40,264 bases of DNA from an uncultured Eubacterium sp. (GCA_947642745.1 CANRTU010000042.1:1-40264); one strand, 5' to 3'. Numbered from the stretch's first letter, positions 7,734 through 17,198 are shown. The notes: a model not told the origin generated them from the sequence alone. Made by a program: numbers and translations.

Positions 7734-9317
7734 CTATTTCTGATTTGCCGGCTCGATATTTATCGTTTTACCTTTGATTTTTGTCTTGGACATGGCCTTT
7801 AATACTTCCCTGCCACATTCCCTTGGAACTTCCACAAATGTATATTTATCATACATATCAATCGCCCCCACCAGATCTCCGGAAATCCCGGATTCTCCGG
7901 CAATTGCGCCAAGAATGTCACCCGGACGGATTTTCTGGTTTTTACCGATATTGATAAAAAGCCGTACCATTCCTTCTTCAGCCCCGGTATCCCCAAAGTC
8001 AAACAGATCTTCATTCGAACGGCTGTTATCCTCATAACCATAAAGTGTCTGTCTTAAAAAGGCCGCGGCAATATCCATTGCAGTATAGTCGGATTCGTTG
8101 ATTTTCTCCTCGATCAGGTTAATCATCCTGGATAAATCATTTTCTTCCATGACATGTTCCAGCTGCTCCATGATTTTCTCAGTCTTAATGGCTGTCACGT
8201 CATCCATGGAAGGTAACTTACGTGCATAAATCTTAGTCTTACAATAACGTTCTATCTCTTTTAACTTATATACTTCCTTACCTTTAACAAATGTAAAAGC
8301 CATCCCGGTACGCCCCGCACGTCCGGTACGCCCGATACGGTGTACGTAATATTCATCATCCTGCGGCAGATCATAGTTGAAAACAGCTTCCACATCGTCC
8401 ACGTCTATACCTCTTGCCGCCACGTCTGTGGCAATGAGAATATCCGTCTTTCCATTACGGAAATTTTTCATTACACGGTCACGCTGTACCTGTTTCATAT
8501 CACCATGAAGGCCTTCGGCAAAATATCCACGGTCAGACAGTTCTTTTGTAAGTTCATCCACGCACCGCTTTGTATTACAGAAAATAAGTGAAAGTTTCGG
8601 ATTGTGGAAATCCAGCAGGCGGGTAAGCATGTCCACTTTATCCCGTCGTTTCGCATCATAGTAATACTGCTCAATACCCGGAACGGTCAGTTCCTTTTTG
8701 ACTATCTTAATTGTTACGGCATCATGCTGGTATTTTCTGGTAATATCCAGAATTGGTTTTGGCATGGTAGCGGAAAATAATACAGTCTGGTGCTCGCCGG
8801 GTATGTATTCGAGAATTGTCTCAATATCTTCCCTAAATCCCATATCCAGCATTTCATCCGCTTCATCAAGTATAACAGTATTTACCTGTTCACAACGGAT
8901 AGTTTTTCTTCTTAAATGGTCCATAATACGCCCGGGAGTGCCCACAATAATCTGGCAGCCGCCTTTGAGGGACCGGATCTGCTTGCTAATTTCCTGTCCG
9001 CCATAAATCGGTAATATTTTAATCCCATGCATATATTTACCCAGTTTGCGCAATTCATCCGCAACCTGAATGGTCAGTTCCCTTGTCGGAGATAAAATCA
9101 GTGTCTGCGTTTTTTTATTGTCTGGATCTGTGTTCTGCAATACCGGTATACCGAAAGCAGCTGTTTTGCCAGTACCAGTCTGTGCCTGTCCAATCACGTC
9201 CTGTCCTGTCATCATGACCGGGATTGCTTTGCTCTGGATCGGGGTTGCCTCTTCAAATCCCATTTCCCTGATTCCACGTAAAATCGCTGGTAATAGTTCT
9301 AATTCATCAAATTTCAT
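7734..9317 (-). CDS. DEAD-box ATP-dependent RNA helicase, DbpA/CsdA type
   Basis: This cytoplasmic RNA helicase probably acts in ribosome assembly or RNA turnover. The core (residues 1-370) has the Q motif PIQSKAIP, motif I AQTGTGKT (45-52), motif II DEAD (150-153), motif III SAT (181-183) and motif VI HRIGRTGRAG. A linker of about 70 residues follows. The last 80 or so residues (GMVRLFINIGKNQKIRPGDI onward) match the DbpA-type RNA-binding fold. The 527-residue length fits Firmicute members of this group. AAGGAG precedes the ATG. The GIY-YIG gene lies 66 bases upstream on the same strand. DeaD, CsdA and DbpA cannot be separated by eye, so no symbol is given. Confidence 0.93.
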   Translation of the reverse strand: MKFDELELLPAILRGIREMGFEEATPIQSKAIPVMMTGQDVIGQAQTGTGKTAAFGIPVLQNTDPDNKKTQTLILSPTRELTIQVADELRKLGKYMHGIKILPIYGGQEISKQIRSLKGGCQIIVGTPGRIMDHLRRKTIRCEQVNTVILDEADEMLDMGFREDIETILEYIPGEHQTVLFSATMPKPILDITRKYQHDAVTIKIVKKELTVPGIEQYYYDAKRRDKVDMLTRLLDFHNPKLSLIFCNTKRCVDELTKELSDRGYFAEGLHGDMKQVQRDRVMKNFRNGKTDILIATDVAARGIDVDDVEAVFNYDLPQDDEYYVHRIGRTGRAGRTGMAFTFVKGKEVYKLKEIERYCKTKIYARKLPSMDDVTAIKTEKIMEQLEHVMEENDLSRMINLIEEKINESDYTAMDIAAAFLRQTLYGYEDNSRSNEDLFDFGDTGAEEGMVRLFINIGKNQKIRPGDILGAIAGESGISGDLVGAIDMYDKYTFVEVPRECGREVLKAMSKTKIKGKTINIEPANQK

Positions 9318-9383
9318 AGATAACTCCTTTTATGTCTGTCAAAACTGCAACAGTCACCATCATAACAAACCTGGCGCAAAATG

Positions 9384-9674
9384 TCAAATGATGATCTCAT
9401 TGTCCGCTAAAATTTTTTCCAGACTGCCATTTTTTATTAACTGCTGTTTCTGACAAAGTTTTAATTTTTTTATGGCGGCTTCCCGCTTCATGGCCTCAGA
9501 TTTCGTTTCAGAAATTTCCAGATACCGCAGGGTGACCGGTCTTCTGGTACGGGTAAATCTCGCACCTTTTCCACTGTTATGCGCACGGAGACGCCGTTCG
9601 ATGCAGTTCGTCCAGCCTGTATAAAGTTTTCCATCGCTGCATTCTACAATGTATGTATAGTTACGTAACTCCAT
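9384..9674 (-). CDS. GIY-YIG nuclease-superfamily protein (YhbQ/UPF0213-like)
   Basis: The 96-residue protein is a single GIY-YIG domain. NYTYIVECSDGKLYTGWT supplies the two motif strands (the GIY element as TYIVEC and the YIG element as YTGWT). ERRLRAHNSGKGARFT supplies the conserved Arg/His helix, and KSEAMKREAAIKKL follows. Small stand-alone members of this family are widespread and may act on damaged DNA, but their role is poorly settled. AGGAG lies nine bases before the start. It is immediately upstream of the DEAD-box helicase gene and may be co-transcribed. Confidence 0.9.
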   Translation of the reverse strand: MELRNYTYIVECSDGKLYTGWTNCIERRLRAHNSGKGARFTRTRRPVTLRYLEISETKSEAMKREAAIKKLKLCQKQQLIKNGSLEKILADNEIII

Positions 9675-10139
9675 ATGATATATTCTCCTGATATCAGATT
9701 CCTGGCTGAGCGCCGCATCAGACAGATAATCGTCGTTTACCTGTTATGTTTTTAAAACCTGACATATCCGGCCGGATCAGATATATGTAAGGGGCTTTAT
9801 AAAAGCCCCGGTTTGTATATGCAATCGACCAATGTGTGTACGGCTGTGCCCGGTACAGCGCCATCTTGTCAGGCAGGAGCAGACAGACCGGTACACCAGT
9901 TCTTCATTCATATTGTATCTTAGCCGGCTTTTTCAGAATGTTTGGGTAATACTGCTGCGAATTGGTCGTTACACAAATATTATATGCTGTTTTCAGTCCC
10001 GTGCCAATGCTTTTATCATAAAAGTTTGTGCCACAGTTTCTTTTCTGTTAAAGTTCACACCCGATTAGCATAAGTTAACGATCTCTGACATGTGTATGAA
10101 CTGTAACTTTTGATACCCGCAGTCCGGTACGGCAACAGA
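9675..10139. other. Intergenic region with one short hairpin
   Basis: GGGGCT (9791-9796) and AGCCCC (9804-9809) form a compact stem with an AT-rich core, but neither side has a clear T run, so its direction as a terminator is unresolved. A 78-codon plus-strand frame at 9832-10068 lacks a ribosome binding site and is not called. Confidence 0.4.
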
Positions 10140-10982
10140 CTATCCAATATATTTCATAGGGTTGACTGGTTTTTCATCTTTTAATAGTTGAAAGTACAGA
10201 TTGCTGCCTTCCACGGAGTAATACTTCGTCGGTTCTGCAATATAGCCAATAGCATTCCCGGCTTCCACAGTGGCGCCTTCTTTATATAGTACTTCTTTCA
10301 GCTGCCCGTATACAGCGGTATAACCATTGCCCAGATTCATTGTAACTGTCACTCCTGTTTCCTCGTTTGCGGAAATATCTGTAATTTTGCCAGTTGCCGC
10401 CGCCTGTACCGGATCATTAACTTTTCCAGATATTATTAATGCAGGATTATATTTATACTGATCCAGCGTGGCAAAATATACGGTCTGATCCATACTAAAA
10501 TTTAAAATAACATCTCCCTGCAACGGCCATCCAAGATCCTTTTCCGGTGAAAAATTCAGTTTCGCCTTTTCTGTAGCATTTGCCTGTGCTGTAGTCTCAT
10601 TCTTTGTGGCAGTCGCCTGCTGCGGGGTGTCAGGAGTCTGATTCTGTCCCCCGGTGGGCATTGTCGCATCCTGTACTGGTACGGATTCCTGGTCCGCAGC
10701 TGTGCCCGGCGCTGTCCCCTGCGGCTGAATAACTGAATTTACACTTTCCGCATCCTCTTCTGAAAGATCCATATCATTATTTTCAGATAATGACACATAA
10801 TCCGGCCGCAGCCTTTCTTCCGGTTCCTTCTCCTCCTGCGCCAGATCTGTTTCCTGTTTCTGGCTTGTTATTTTGTCTGACAGATATACACCTGTCATAC
10901 CCGCAATTGCCACAAACAGTATCAGAGAGGCGATTGCATATTGTTTCTGCTGAAAAAATCTTCGAAGTCTGTTTCTTTTCAT
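10140..10982 (-). CDS. LytM/M23-fold membrane protein with a degenerate active site, SpoIIQ-like
   Basis: The 280-residue protein has a short basic cytoplasmic N-terminus, one membrane segment (about 15-34), a low-complexity linker (about 40-145) and a C-terminal LytM-like domain (150-280, starting GWPLQGDVIL). M23 peptidases need an HxxxD pair and an HxH motif. Here the first site reads NPALIISG (179-186), the second YGQL (225-228) and the last NLYFQL (261-266), so zinc ligands are missing and hydrolysis is unlikely. SpoIIQ is such a degenerate LytM protein, part of the channel between forespore and mother cell. The start follows AGAAGGTGG; an in-frame extension 46 codons longer lies upstream of the promoter and is rejected. 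The sigma-F-type promoter supports forespore expression. Confidence 0.8.
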   Translation of the reverse strand: MKRNRLRRFFQQKQYAIASLILFVAIAGMTGVYLSDKITSQKQETDLAQEEKEPEERLRPDYVSLSENNDMDLSEEDAESVNSVIQPQGTAPGTAADQESVPVQDATMPTGGQNQTPDTPQQATATKNETTAQANATEKAKLNFSPEKDLGWPLQGDVILNFSMDQTVYFATLDQYKYNPALIISGKVNDPVQAAATGKITDISANEETGVTVTMNLGNGYTAVYGQLKEVLYKEGATVEAGNAIGYIAEPTKYYSVEGSNLYFQLLKDEKPVNPMKYIG

Positions 10983-11015
10983 ATCACACCATCCACCTTC
11001 TATTATTTTTAGGAA

Positions 11016-11044
11016 TAGTGTTACCTGAAATTTGATATCTATGC
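11016..11044 (-). promoter_or_regulatory. Sigma-F-type promoter of the SpoIIQ-like gene
   Basis: On the minus strand GCATA (11044-11040) matches the sigma-F -35 consensus GywTA. GGTAACACTA (11025-11016) matches the -10 consensus GGnnAnAnTr at every fixed position. The spacer is 14 bases. Transcription would start near 11009, 27 bases before the ATG. Consensus from Bacillus subtilis; sigma-G recognises overlapping sequences. Confidence 0.75.
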
Positions 11045-11313
11045 AAAATTTGTGATAAAATATTTTCTCCTGCTGCCAGACCGGAATACCCGGCTTCCCG
11101 GCATATGATATGGCTCCCATTCCACAAAGTACCGTAAAATTTCAAATAGACTTTAAATCTGAAACATGATACAATAGACATATCAGCCACGCTCTGGCCA
11201 TGACCGGTACAAATAACCATTATTCATTTAGGTTTTTATTGTTTTATTAATACTCAGTCATTTTTCTTATTATAATTTAAGAAATAACAAAAACGCAGGA
11301 CAGGAGGAATCAT

Positions 11314-11772
11314 ATGGATATTACAACTTTATTTCAATCACCTGTATTTATCTGGCTGGCACTTATGTGTGTGTTTATCATAATAGAAATTATTACTGTC
11401 GGTCTTACCAGCATCTGGTTTGCCGGCGGCGCCCTTGCAGCCCTGCTTTCCGGTCTGACAGGTATTTCCGTGGCCGGCCAGGTTGTCCTGTTCTTTACAG
11501 TTTCTTTCTTACTTTTGTTTTTAACGAGACCTTTTGCATTAAAATATATAAAACCACATAATATAAAAACAAATTATGAAGAGCTGATTGGTAAAAACGT
11601 ACAGGTAACTACCCGTATTGATAACCGGAATAATACCGGAACTGTTTTGTGCAACGGACTTGAATGGACAGCCAGAAGTACTGACGACCAGGTGGTATTT
11701 GAATCAGGAGAAACAGCAAATGTTGCCGCAATCAAAGGTGTGAAACTATTTGTAACAAAAAATAAAATTTAA
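11314..11772 (+). CDS. NfeD-family membrane protein
   Basis: The 152-residue protein has two to three hydrophobic segments within residues 10-75 (IWLALMCVFIIIEIITVGL, and VVLFFTVSFLLLFL), followed by a soluble C-terminal domain (about 85-152) of the OB-fold NfeD type, marked by LIGKNVQVTTRID and GLEWTARSTDD. NfeD proteins often work with SPFH/flotillin or stomatin-like membrane proteins, but no such gene follows here, so it belongs to the stand-alone short class. AGGAGG precedes the ATG. A -10 box TATAAT at 11271-11276 is a likely promoter with a weak -35. Confidence 0.88.
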   Translation: MDITTLFQSPVFIWLALMCVFIIIEIITVGLTSIWFAGGALAALLSGLTGISVAGQVVLFFTVSFLLLFLTRPFALKYIKPHNIKTNYEELIGKNVQVTTRIDNRNNTGTVLCNGLEWTARSTDDQVVFESGETANVAAIKGVKLFVTKNKI

Positions 11773-11860
11773 ACTATATTACTTGTTTAAAACAGGCTGG
11801 CGCATATTCTGTATACACAACAGCCTGATCCATAAATCAGAATCAAGGAGGGCCTGCGAC

Positions 11861-12835
11861 ATGCCAGGATTTGCCACACATTATCTGTTCGGAGTAAAAA
11901 ATCTGCAGCAGCTGAAACGGACTGCTTCCTGTTACAGACTTCTTCAGAGTATCGACCAGAACAAAACCGTTTTTCAGTCAGGTCTGCAGGGACCAGATAT
12001 ATTTTTCTACTATCCGCCCTCCCATCTGAAAAAACTAAGGCCGGGTTCTGTGACACATACCAGATGGACTGGCGATTTCCTAAAATGTCTGATCCAGTCT
12101 CCAAGATTATTTAAAAAAAGAGAAGACCAGCAGACTGCCAGAGCCTATGCGGCAGGATTTATCGGTCATTATATACTGGATACCCGGATACATCCTTATG
12201 TTTATTATATGACTGGTACTGGTGATTCATTAAAATCAAAAGGCTATGGCAACCATATCGCACTGGAATCCGATATAGATACCTGTCTGTTAAAGCGTTA
12301 TGCGGGTTGCCTGCCTTCCGCTTTTGATCATGGGAAGACCATATATTATCACGGGCACACCCGCCGTGTTGTGGCCCGAGCTTTACACTATGCCTTTCAG
12401 ACCGTATTTCCGGAACTGTCACTTTCCCGGGGCCAGATTGTACGGGCCATCTGCTCCATACAGGCAGGAACCAGACTGACCTACAATCCTGGAAATTATA
12501 AACGGAGACTGATCGGAACAGCTGAAAAACTTTTATTCCGGAAAGTTACAGTTTCTCCAGTTATCCCTACAGATCATCTTCTATACAAAGATCCTTTAAA
12601 TATGCGGCACAGACAGTGGCATAATCCCTGGAACCCGGACTGCGTTACAACAGAAAGCGTCCCACAGCTTATAAAAAAAGCTTCCATACGATATCAGGAC
12701 GCTCTGACACAGCTGGATCTGCTATATCAGAAAAACCCTTATGATTTCCAGTATACAGCTGTGTTAAACCATCTCTGTGAATTCCTTGGACAGCTGTCTT
12801 ATCACAGTGGTCTGGACTGGATGCTCGGTGAATGA
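11861..12835 (+). CDS. Zinc-dependent phospholipase C family protein
   Basis: The start MPGFATHYLFG and the segment AAGFIGHYILDTRIHPYVYY, with its spaced His and Asp residues, then HIALESDIDTCL, match the zinc-dependent phospholipase C/S1-P1-like family found in many clostridia. There is no signal peptide, so if active it would act inside the cell; the substrate is unknown for these intracellular members. AAGGAGGG (11845-11852) is eight bases before the ATG chosen here. A longer in-frame extension of 26 codons has no binding site and is rejected. It lies 88 bases after the NfeD gene and ends before a bidirectional terminator. Confidence 0.85.
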   Translation: MPGFATHYLFGVKNLQQLKRTASCYRLLQSIDQNKTVFQSGLQGPDIFFYYPPSHLKKLRPGSVTHTRWTGDFLKCLIQSPRLFKKREDQQTARAYAAGFIGHYILDTRIHPYVYYMTGTGDSLKSKGYGNHIALESDIDTCLLKRYAGCLPSAFDHGKTIYYHGHTRRVVARALHYAFQTVFPELSLSRGQIVRAICSIQAGTRLTYNPGNYKRRLIGTAEKLLFRKVTVSPVIPTDHLLYKDPLNMRHRQWHNPWNPDCVTTESVPQLIKKASIRYQDALTQLDLLYQKNPYDFQYTAVLNHLCEFLGQLSYHSGLDWMLGE

Positions 12836-12891
12836 CAGGCAGAACGATTGATACTGTCTGACTCTTCACATCCCGTTCCTGAATAAATCCG

Positions 12892-12944
12892 TTTCAGGCT
12901 GTATTTTAATATATAAACTGAATATATTAAAATACAGCCTGAAA
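12892..12944. terminator. Bidirectional terminator between convergent genes
   Basis: A perfect 23-bp inverted repeat pairs 12892-12914 (TTTCAGGCTGTATTTTAATA and on) with 12922-12944, leaving a 7-base loop. It lies between the phospholipase-like gene and the oppositely oriented dehydrogenase gene. Confidence 0.85.
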
Positions 12945-12957
12945 GTACTTTCTTAAA

Positions 12958-13914
12958 TCAGTCTTTACATTCTGTCCCCCCTCTCTTGGAAAATTCGTCG
13001 ATCTGGCGCCAGATAATATTCATCAGCCGGTTTCTGGCTTCCACACTGGCCCAGGCAATATGGGGCGTGATAAGCAGCCGGTTACTGTCTTTTATATTTT
13101 TTAACGGATTATCACCGCTCATCGGCTCTGTACACAGTACATCCAGCCCGGCTGCCAGAATGTGTCCGTTATTTAAGGCATCAGCAAGATCCTGCTCTGC
13201 CACAATCGGGCCCCGTCCAAGATTCAGAAAGATAGCGCTTTTTTTCATCCGTGAAAAAGCTCCGGCATCCATCAGCCCTCTGGTATCCTCTGTCAGAGGC
13301 GCATGGACTGATATAATATCAGACTGTTCCAGAAGTGTATGAAAGCTGACTCTCTCGTAATCTGGCTGACTATTTTTTCCTGTCGTAGAATAATAGATCA
13401 CATGACAGCCAAATTCTGTGGCAATACGGGCTACCCTCTGCCCAATGGCTCCCAGGCCGATAATGCCCCATGTCATCCCTGAAAGTTCATGAAACACGTT
13501 TGTAAAGTGTGTGAATGTAGTGTTATCCACATAAGATTCACTTTTTACATAGTCATCATAATATGGTAGTTTTTCCAGTAAATAAAACAACATGGCAAAT
13601 GTATGCTGCGCCACGCTTTCTGTTGAGTAACCTGCTACATTGCGCCAGGAAATTCCCCGTTTTTTCAGATAATCTTTATCCAGGTTATTTGTGCCTGTAG
13701 CCGTTACGCAGACCAGTTTTAACCGGTCAGCCTTTTCCAGCGTATAGTCATTTACCTGCATTTTATTCAGAATAATCACGTCTGCCTCCGTGATACGTTC
13801 CCGCATTTCCTCCGGCGTGGAATACCCATAAATAGTTACATTTCCCAGTTTATTAAAAATAGTCAGATCAATGTCTTTCCCTATGGTATCCGCATCTAAT
13901 AATACAATATTCAT
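12958..13914 (-). CDS. D-2-hydroxyacid dehydrogenase (hydroxypyruvate/glycerate type)
   Basis: This is an NAD(P)-dependent oxidoreductase that interconverts 2-oxoacids and D-2-hydroxyacids in the cytoplasm. The Rossmann motif GLGAIG is at residues 153-158. The family signatures LNLGRGPIVAEQDLADAL (with the catalytic Arg region) and LITPHIAWAS (catalytic His) are intact. Length 318 is normal. GAAAGGG precedes the ATG. The substrate cannot be told from sequence; glycerate dehydrogenase or hydroxypyruvate reductase activity is the commonest annotation for close relatives. It is monocistronic and ends at the bidirectional terminator. Confidence 0.93.
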   Translation of the reverse strand: MNIVLLDADTIGKDIDLTIFNKLGNVTIYGYSTPEEMRERITEADVIILNKMQVNDYTLEKADRLKLVCVTATGTNNLDKDYLKKRGISWRNVAGYSTESVAQHTFAMLFYLLEKLPYYDDYVKSESYVDNTTFTHFTNVFHELSGMTWGIIGLGAIGQRVARIATEFGCHVIYYSTTGKNSQPDYERVSFHTLLEQSDIISVHAPLTEDTRGLMDAGAFSRMKKSAIFLNLGRGPIVAEQDLADALNNGHILAAGLDVLCTEPMSGDNPLKNIKDSNRLLITPHIAWASVEARNRLMNIIWRQIDEFSKRGGTECKD

Positions 13915-13977
13915 ATCTTTAAATCCCTTTCTTTGTTCATTTACAAAAGCGTGACTGATCTTTCACATCATTCACTC

Positions 13978-14160
13978 CCAGAGCGTATTTGGAAAATGCT
14001 TTCTGTGAGATGTATCCTGACGGGCATGATATGCTTCCCGGTTTGTACCCTGAAAGGTATGATATGGAAAATTTATCCCACATCTATGAGACATGCCCGG
14101 GGCACACACTATAACAGACCGCATATTTCCAGAATGGCCCCGGCAGTAGAATTATTTTAA
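13978..14160 (+). repeat. Dispersed repeat copy 1
   Basis: It begins CCAGAGCGTATTTGGAAAAT and aligns, unit for unit, with the reverse complement of the copy at 21065-21302. Two direct core units are present: TGTATCCTGACGGGCATGAT (from 14011) and TGTACCCTGAAAGGTATGAT (from 14044), 33 bases apart, the same spacing as in the 21-kb copy. The far part includes ATAACAGACCGCA (14111-14123), also found at the 20.6-kb copy. No open frame is associated. Confidence 0.7.
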
Positions 14161-14317
14161 CATTCCTTTCCCGCAAAATCTACTATATGATAAGTAAATC
14201 CATAGACTTTCTCCAGAACAGCTTCCCATTTTCCTCCCCAGACCTATTATTTTACGAATTTCAATACAACTGGTGTAAATTCTGGCCAGTATGTAAAATA
14301 TAAAGATAAAATATTAA

Positions 14318-14346
14318 TTGACTTAAAATCAAAGGAAGCTTATGCT
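14318..14346 (+). promoter_or_regulatory. Sigma-A promoter of the SpoVB-like operon
   Basis: TTGACT (14318-14323) and TATGCT (14341-14346) are 17 bases apart. Transcription would start near 14353, at or past the first in-frame ATG (14352), which argues for the internal ATG at 14427 as the true start. Confidence 0.7.
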
Positions 14347-14426
14347 ATACTATGGATAACTGGTATGAAAAATATTCCGGCTACGATCATGACAATTACA
14401 AACGTAAAGACTCAGGAGACAGCGAC

Positions 14427-16034
14427 ATGGCAGGAAAGAAAAAAAATATGCTGCTGCAGGGCGGGATTTTAGCCGGTGCAGGATTAATTACAAAAATCAT
14501 CGGCTTTGCTTACCGTATTCCTATGGGAAATATGATGGGTGAAGAAGGAAACGGATTATATTCCATTGCCTTTGGCATTTATGGCATTGCGCTGACCATC
14601 TCTTCATACAGCCTGCCTCTGGCCGTATCGAAAATGATCTCCCAAAGATCCGCAAGGGGAGAATCCAGGAATGCACGCCGGGTCGTGGCCGACGCACTGG
14701 TCTACGCATTTGTGGCAGGATTAGTCATTATGCTCTGTCTGTACTTTGGTTCCGGTATTCTTGAAGGCATTTACCGTAAACCGGGTCTGGCAAAACCGCT
14801 GCGCATACTGGCTCCTACCACTTTTATTGTAGCGCTTCTGGGCGTTTTCCGTGGATATTTCCAGGGATTTGGCGATATGGTTCCTACCTCGCTGTCCCAG
14901 ATTCTGGAGCAGATTGTAAATGCCCTTGTCAGTGTATTTGCTACCTGGCAGTTTATGAAAGTATATGCGGATTCGAAAGACATTGCGGCTTACGGTGCAG
15001 CTGGCGGCACACTTGGCACGCTTGCCGGGGCAGTAGCCGCTCTGTTTGTGATGTTCTTTTTATTTGTCACAACACGCAGACGTTACCGGATCAGACGTAA
15101 TCCCCATGAACACCCGGAAACCAACGCATATATTTACCGGGCGCTGTTTCTGACTATTATTCCTGTCATTTTAAGCCAGACAATTTATCAGATCGGCTAT
15201 ACCATCGACGATATTATGTTTGGACACCTGATGGTTATGCACGGCTATGAGGAAAAAGTGGTGACATCCCTGCAGGGTGTATTTAATACCCAGTATAACC
15301 AGCTCATCAATCTGCCGGTAGCCATTGCAACAGCTATGGCCGCTTCCACGCTGCCAAGCATCGTGTTATCAAAAATGCAGAATGACACTTATAGTGTCCA
15401 CCTCAAGATCACACAGGTCATCAAAGTAAATATGGTAATCGCTTTTCCATCTGCGGTGGGTCTGGCCGTACTGGCAGAACCAATTATGCAGATGCTGTTT
15501 CCAAGCCTCGTAACTTACCGCTCCCAGGCGGTGATTCTGCTTGCCACCGGGTCCAGCGCCGTGATCTTTTATGCCCTTTCTGCCCTGACTACCTCTATCC
15601 TTCAGGGCAATAACTGTATGCGCCTGCCTGTGATCCACTCCGCCATATCCCTGGCTATTCATGTGGTATTGCTGGGACTTTTATTGCTTTTTACAGACTT
15701 AAACATATACGCACTGGTTATCTGCAATGTACTCTTTCCTATTGTAGTCAGCTGGCTTAACTGCCGCTCTATCACACGTAAAATGGGTTACCAGTGGGAA
15801 ATGTCTGAAACATTTATAAAGCCGCTAATTGCCTCTGCCATGATGGGAATGGTAGCATTTTCCGTATACCAGGTATTATATCAGGCTTCCGGCAATCTGT
15901 ATCTGGCTGCCGTACCGGCAATGATACTGGCAGTAATTGTATATGGAGTAACAATTCTCCAGCTTGGATGTTTTAGCGAAGAAGAACTAAAATCCATTCC
16001 GGGTGGCCGCGGACTGATACAGCTTCTATATTAA
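14427..16034 (+). CDS. SpoVB-like polysaccharide/lipid flippase (MOP superfamily)
   Basis: The 535-residue protein is polytopic (about 14 hydrophobic segments) and begins GGILAGAGLITKIIGFAYRIPMG, the hallmark of the SpoVB/YtgP branch of oligosaccharidyl-lipid flippases. These proteins move lipid-linked precursors, for example lipid II, across the membrane. SpoVB itself is needed for spore cortex. The start was chosen because AGGAGA lies seven bases upstream and because the promoter leaves no leader for an ATG 25 codons earlier. The DUF58 gene follows after 42 bases. Whether it serves spores, vegetative wall or a polysaccharide cannot be decided; its sigma-A-like promoter suggests growth-phase expression. 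Confidence 0.88.
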   Translation: MAGKKKNMLLQGGILAGAGLITKIIGFAYRIPMGNMMGEEGNGLYSIAFGIYGIALTISSYSLPLAVSKMISQRSARGESRNARRVVADALVYAFVAGLVIMLCLYFGSGILEGIYRKPGLAKPLRILAPTTFIVALLGVFRGYFQGFGDMVPTSLSQILEQIVNALVSVFATWQFMKVYADSKDIAAYGAAGGTLGTLAGAVAALFVMFFLFVTTRRRYRIRRNPHEHPETNAYIYRALFLTIIPVILSQTIYQIGYTIDDIMFGHLMVMHGYEEKVVTSLQGVFNTQYNQLINLPVAIATAMAASTLPSIVLSKMQNDTYSVHLKITQVIKVNMVIAFPSAVGLAVLAEPIMQMLFPSLVTYRSQAVILLATGSSAVIFYALSALTTSILQGNNCMRLPVIHSAISLAIHVVLLGLLLLFTDLNIYALVICNVLFPIVVSWLNCRSITRKMGYQWEMSETFIKPLIASAMMGMVAFSVYQVLYQASGNLYLAAVPAMILAVIVYGVTILQLGCFSEEELKSIPGGRGLIQLLY

Positions 16035-16076
16035 ATCCTGTTTTATTACTTTTTTGTATGCCGGAAAGGAGCCAGT

Positions 16077-17198
16077 ATGGTCATTATAGCTATGATTCTG
16101 GGCGCTGCATTTATTTATTTTTTACAAATTTACATTTACCAGAAATTCTGGTACAAAAACCTCACCGCTTCCGTCGCATTTACAGAACATGTAATTACAG
16201 AGCATGAAACCGGGGAGCTGGTGGAAACAATCACAAACCAGAAATGGCTTCCATTGCCCATGTTACGGGTCCAGTTTGAAACTGACAGACATCTGGAGTT
16301 TTTAGAGGAAAACAATCTGTCCGTAAGTGACCGCTGTTATAAAAACGATATTTTTTCTTTAATGATGTACCAGAAAATTACAAGACGGTTAAATTTTCGT
16401 GCAATTCGACGTGGTTACTATACTATCAGTCAGATAGACCTAGATTCCACAGATTTGTTTATGGAACAGAAACTGGGCTTGCGGCTTACATGCGGCGCCA
16501 GTCTTTATGTGCTGCCGGGAAAGGCAGACACCCGCCGGCTTCTGATTCCGTTCCAGAAACTGATGGGCGATATTCTTACCAGACGTTATACTTATGAAGA
16601 TCCTTTTGAATTTCAGGGAATCCGCCCTTACCAGCCTTTTGACAATATGCGTGATATCAATTGGAAAGCTTCCGCCCGCTCCGGAGCGCTGCGAACCAAT
16701 GTCCATGGATATACCGTTCGCCAGGAAATCTGCCTGCTGCTGAACCTGGAATCCTGGTCCATCGTGGATGACAGACTGTTAAAAGAAGAAAGCATACGGA
16801 TTGCAAACGGCTTTGCAGAATTATTTCTGGCACAGGGCATTCCGGCAGGCCTGTACTCTAACGCAAAAGATCTGATCACCGGAAAAAGTCTGACCCTGTC
16901 TTCCGGCTGCGGAGAACATCATCTGATTACGATACGCAAAGGGCTGGCAAGACTGGATCTCTCAAAGCCAGTGGAAGATATTTGTCAGTTCCTGAATCAT
17001 ATCAGCCAGAAACATAACAATGACCTGTTATATGTGCTTATCTCTTCTTCGCAGAGAAAAGAAATTATAAATATATTTAAATCACTGGTAAAATCCGCTC
17101 CCGGAAGCCTCTGGCTTTTACCACTACGTAAAAGTGACAGACAGGATGTAAAATCCGCAAAAGATTGTCCAGTGATACGATGGGAGGCAGATCAATAA
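16077..17198 (+). CDS. DUF58 domain-containing protein
   Basis: One N-terminal membrane segment (IIAMILGAAFIYFLQIYIY) is followed by a beta-rich region and the DUF58 core near residues 180-225 (YTYEDPFEFQGIRPYQPFDN and DINWKASARSGALRTNVHG). DUF58 proteins typically accompany a MoxR-type AAA+ ATPase and a transglutaminase-like membrane protein, in systems thought to assemble or activate envelope complexes. Here the third partner follows with a one-base overlap (TAATG) and the flippase precedes it, but no MoxR gene is present in the window. GGAAAGGAG precedes the ATG. Confidence 0.9.
   Translation: MVIIAMILGAAFIYFLQIYIYQKFWYKNLTASVAFTEHVITEHETGELVETITNQKWLPLPMLRVQFETDRHLEFLEENNLSVSDRCYKNDIFSLMMYQKITRRLNFRAIRRGYYTISQIDLDSTDLFMEQKLGLRLTCGASLYVLPGKADTRRLLIPFQKLMGDILTRRYTYEDPFEFQGIRPYQPFDNMRDINWKASARSGALRTNVHGYTVRQEICLLLNLESWSIVDDRLLKEESIRIANGFAELFLAQGIPAGLYSNAKDLITGKSLTLSSGCGEHHLITIRKGLARLDLSKPVEDICQFLNHISQKHNNDLLYVLISSSQRKEIINIFKSLVKSAPGSLWLLPLRKSDRQDVKSAKDCPVIRWEADQ

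Noticed and set aside
9832..10068. A 78-codon plus-strand open frame
   Set aside because: No start signal; composition looks random.
10983..11120. An N-terminal extension of 46 residues on the SpoIIQ-like protein
   Set aside because: The sigma-F-type promoter and ribosome binding site lie inside this stretch, so it is not translated from that transcript.
14352..14426. An earlier start for the SpoVB-like flippase
   Set aside because: The promoter would start transcription at about this ATG, leaving no ribosome binding site; the internal ATG has AGGAGA well placed.
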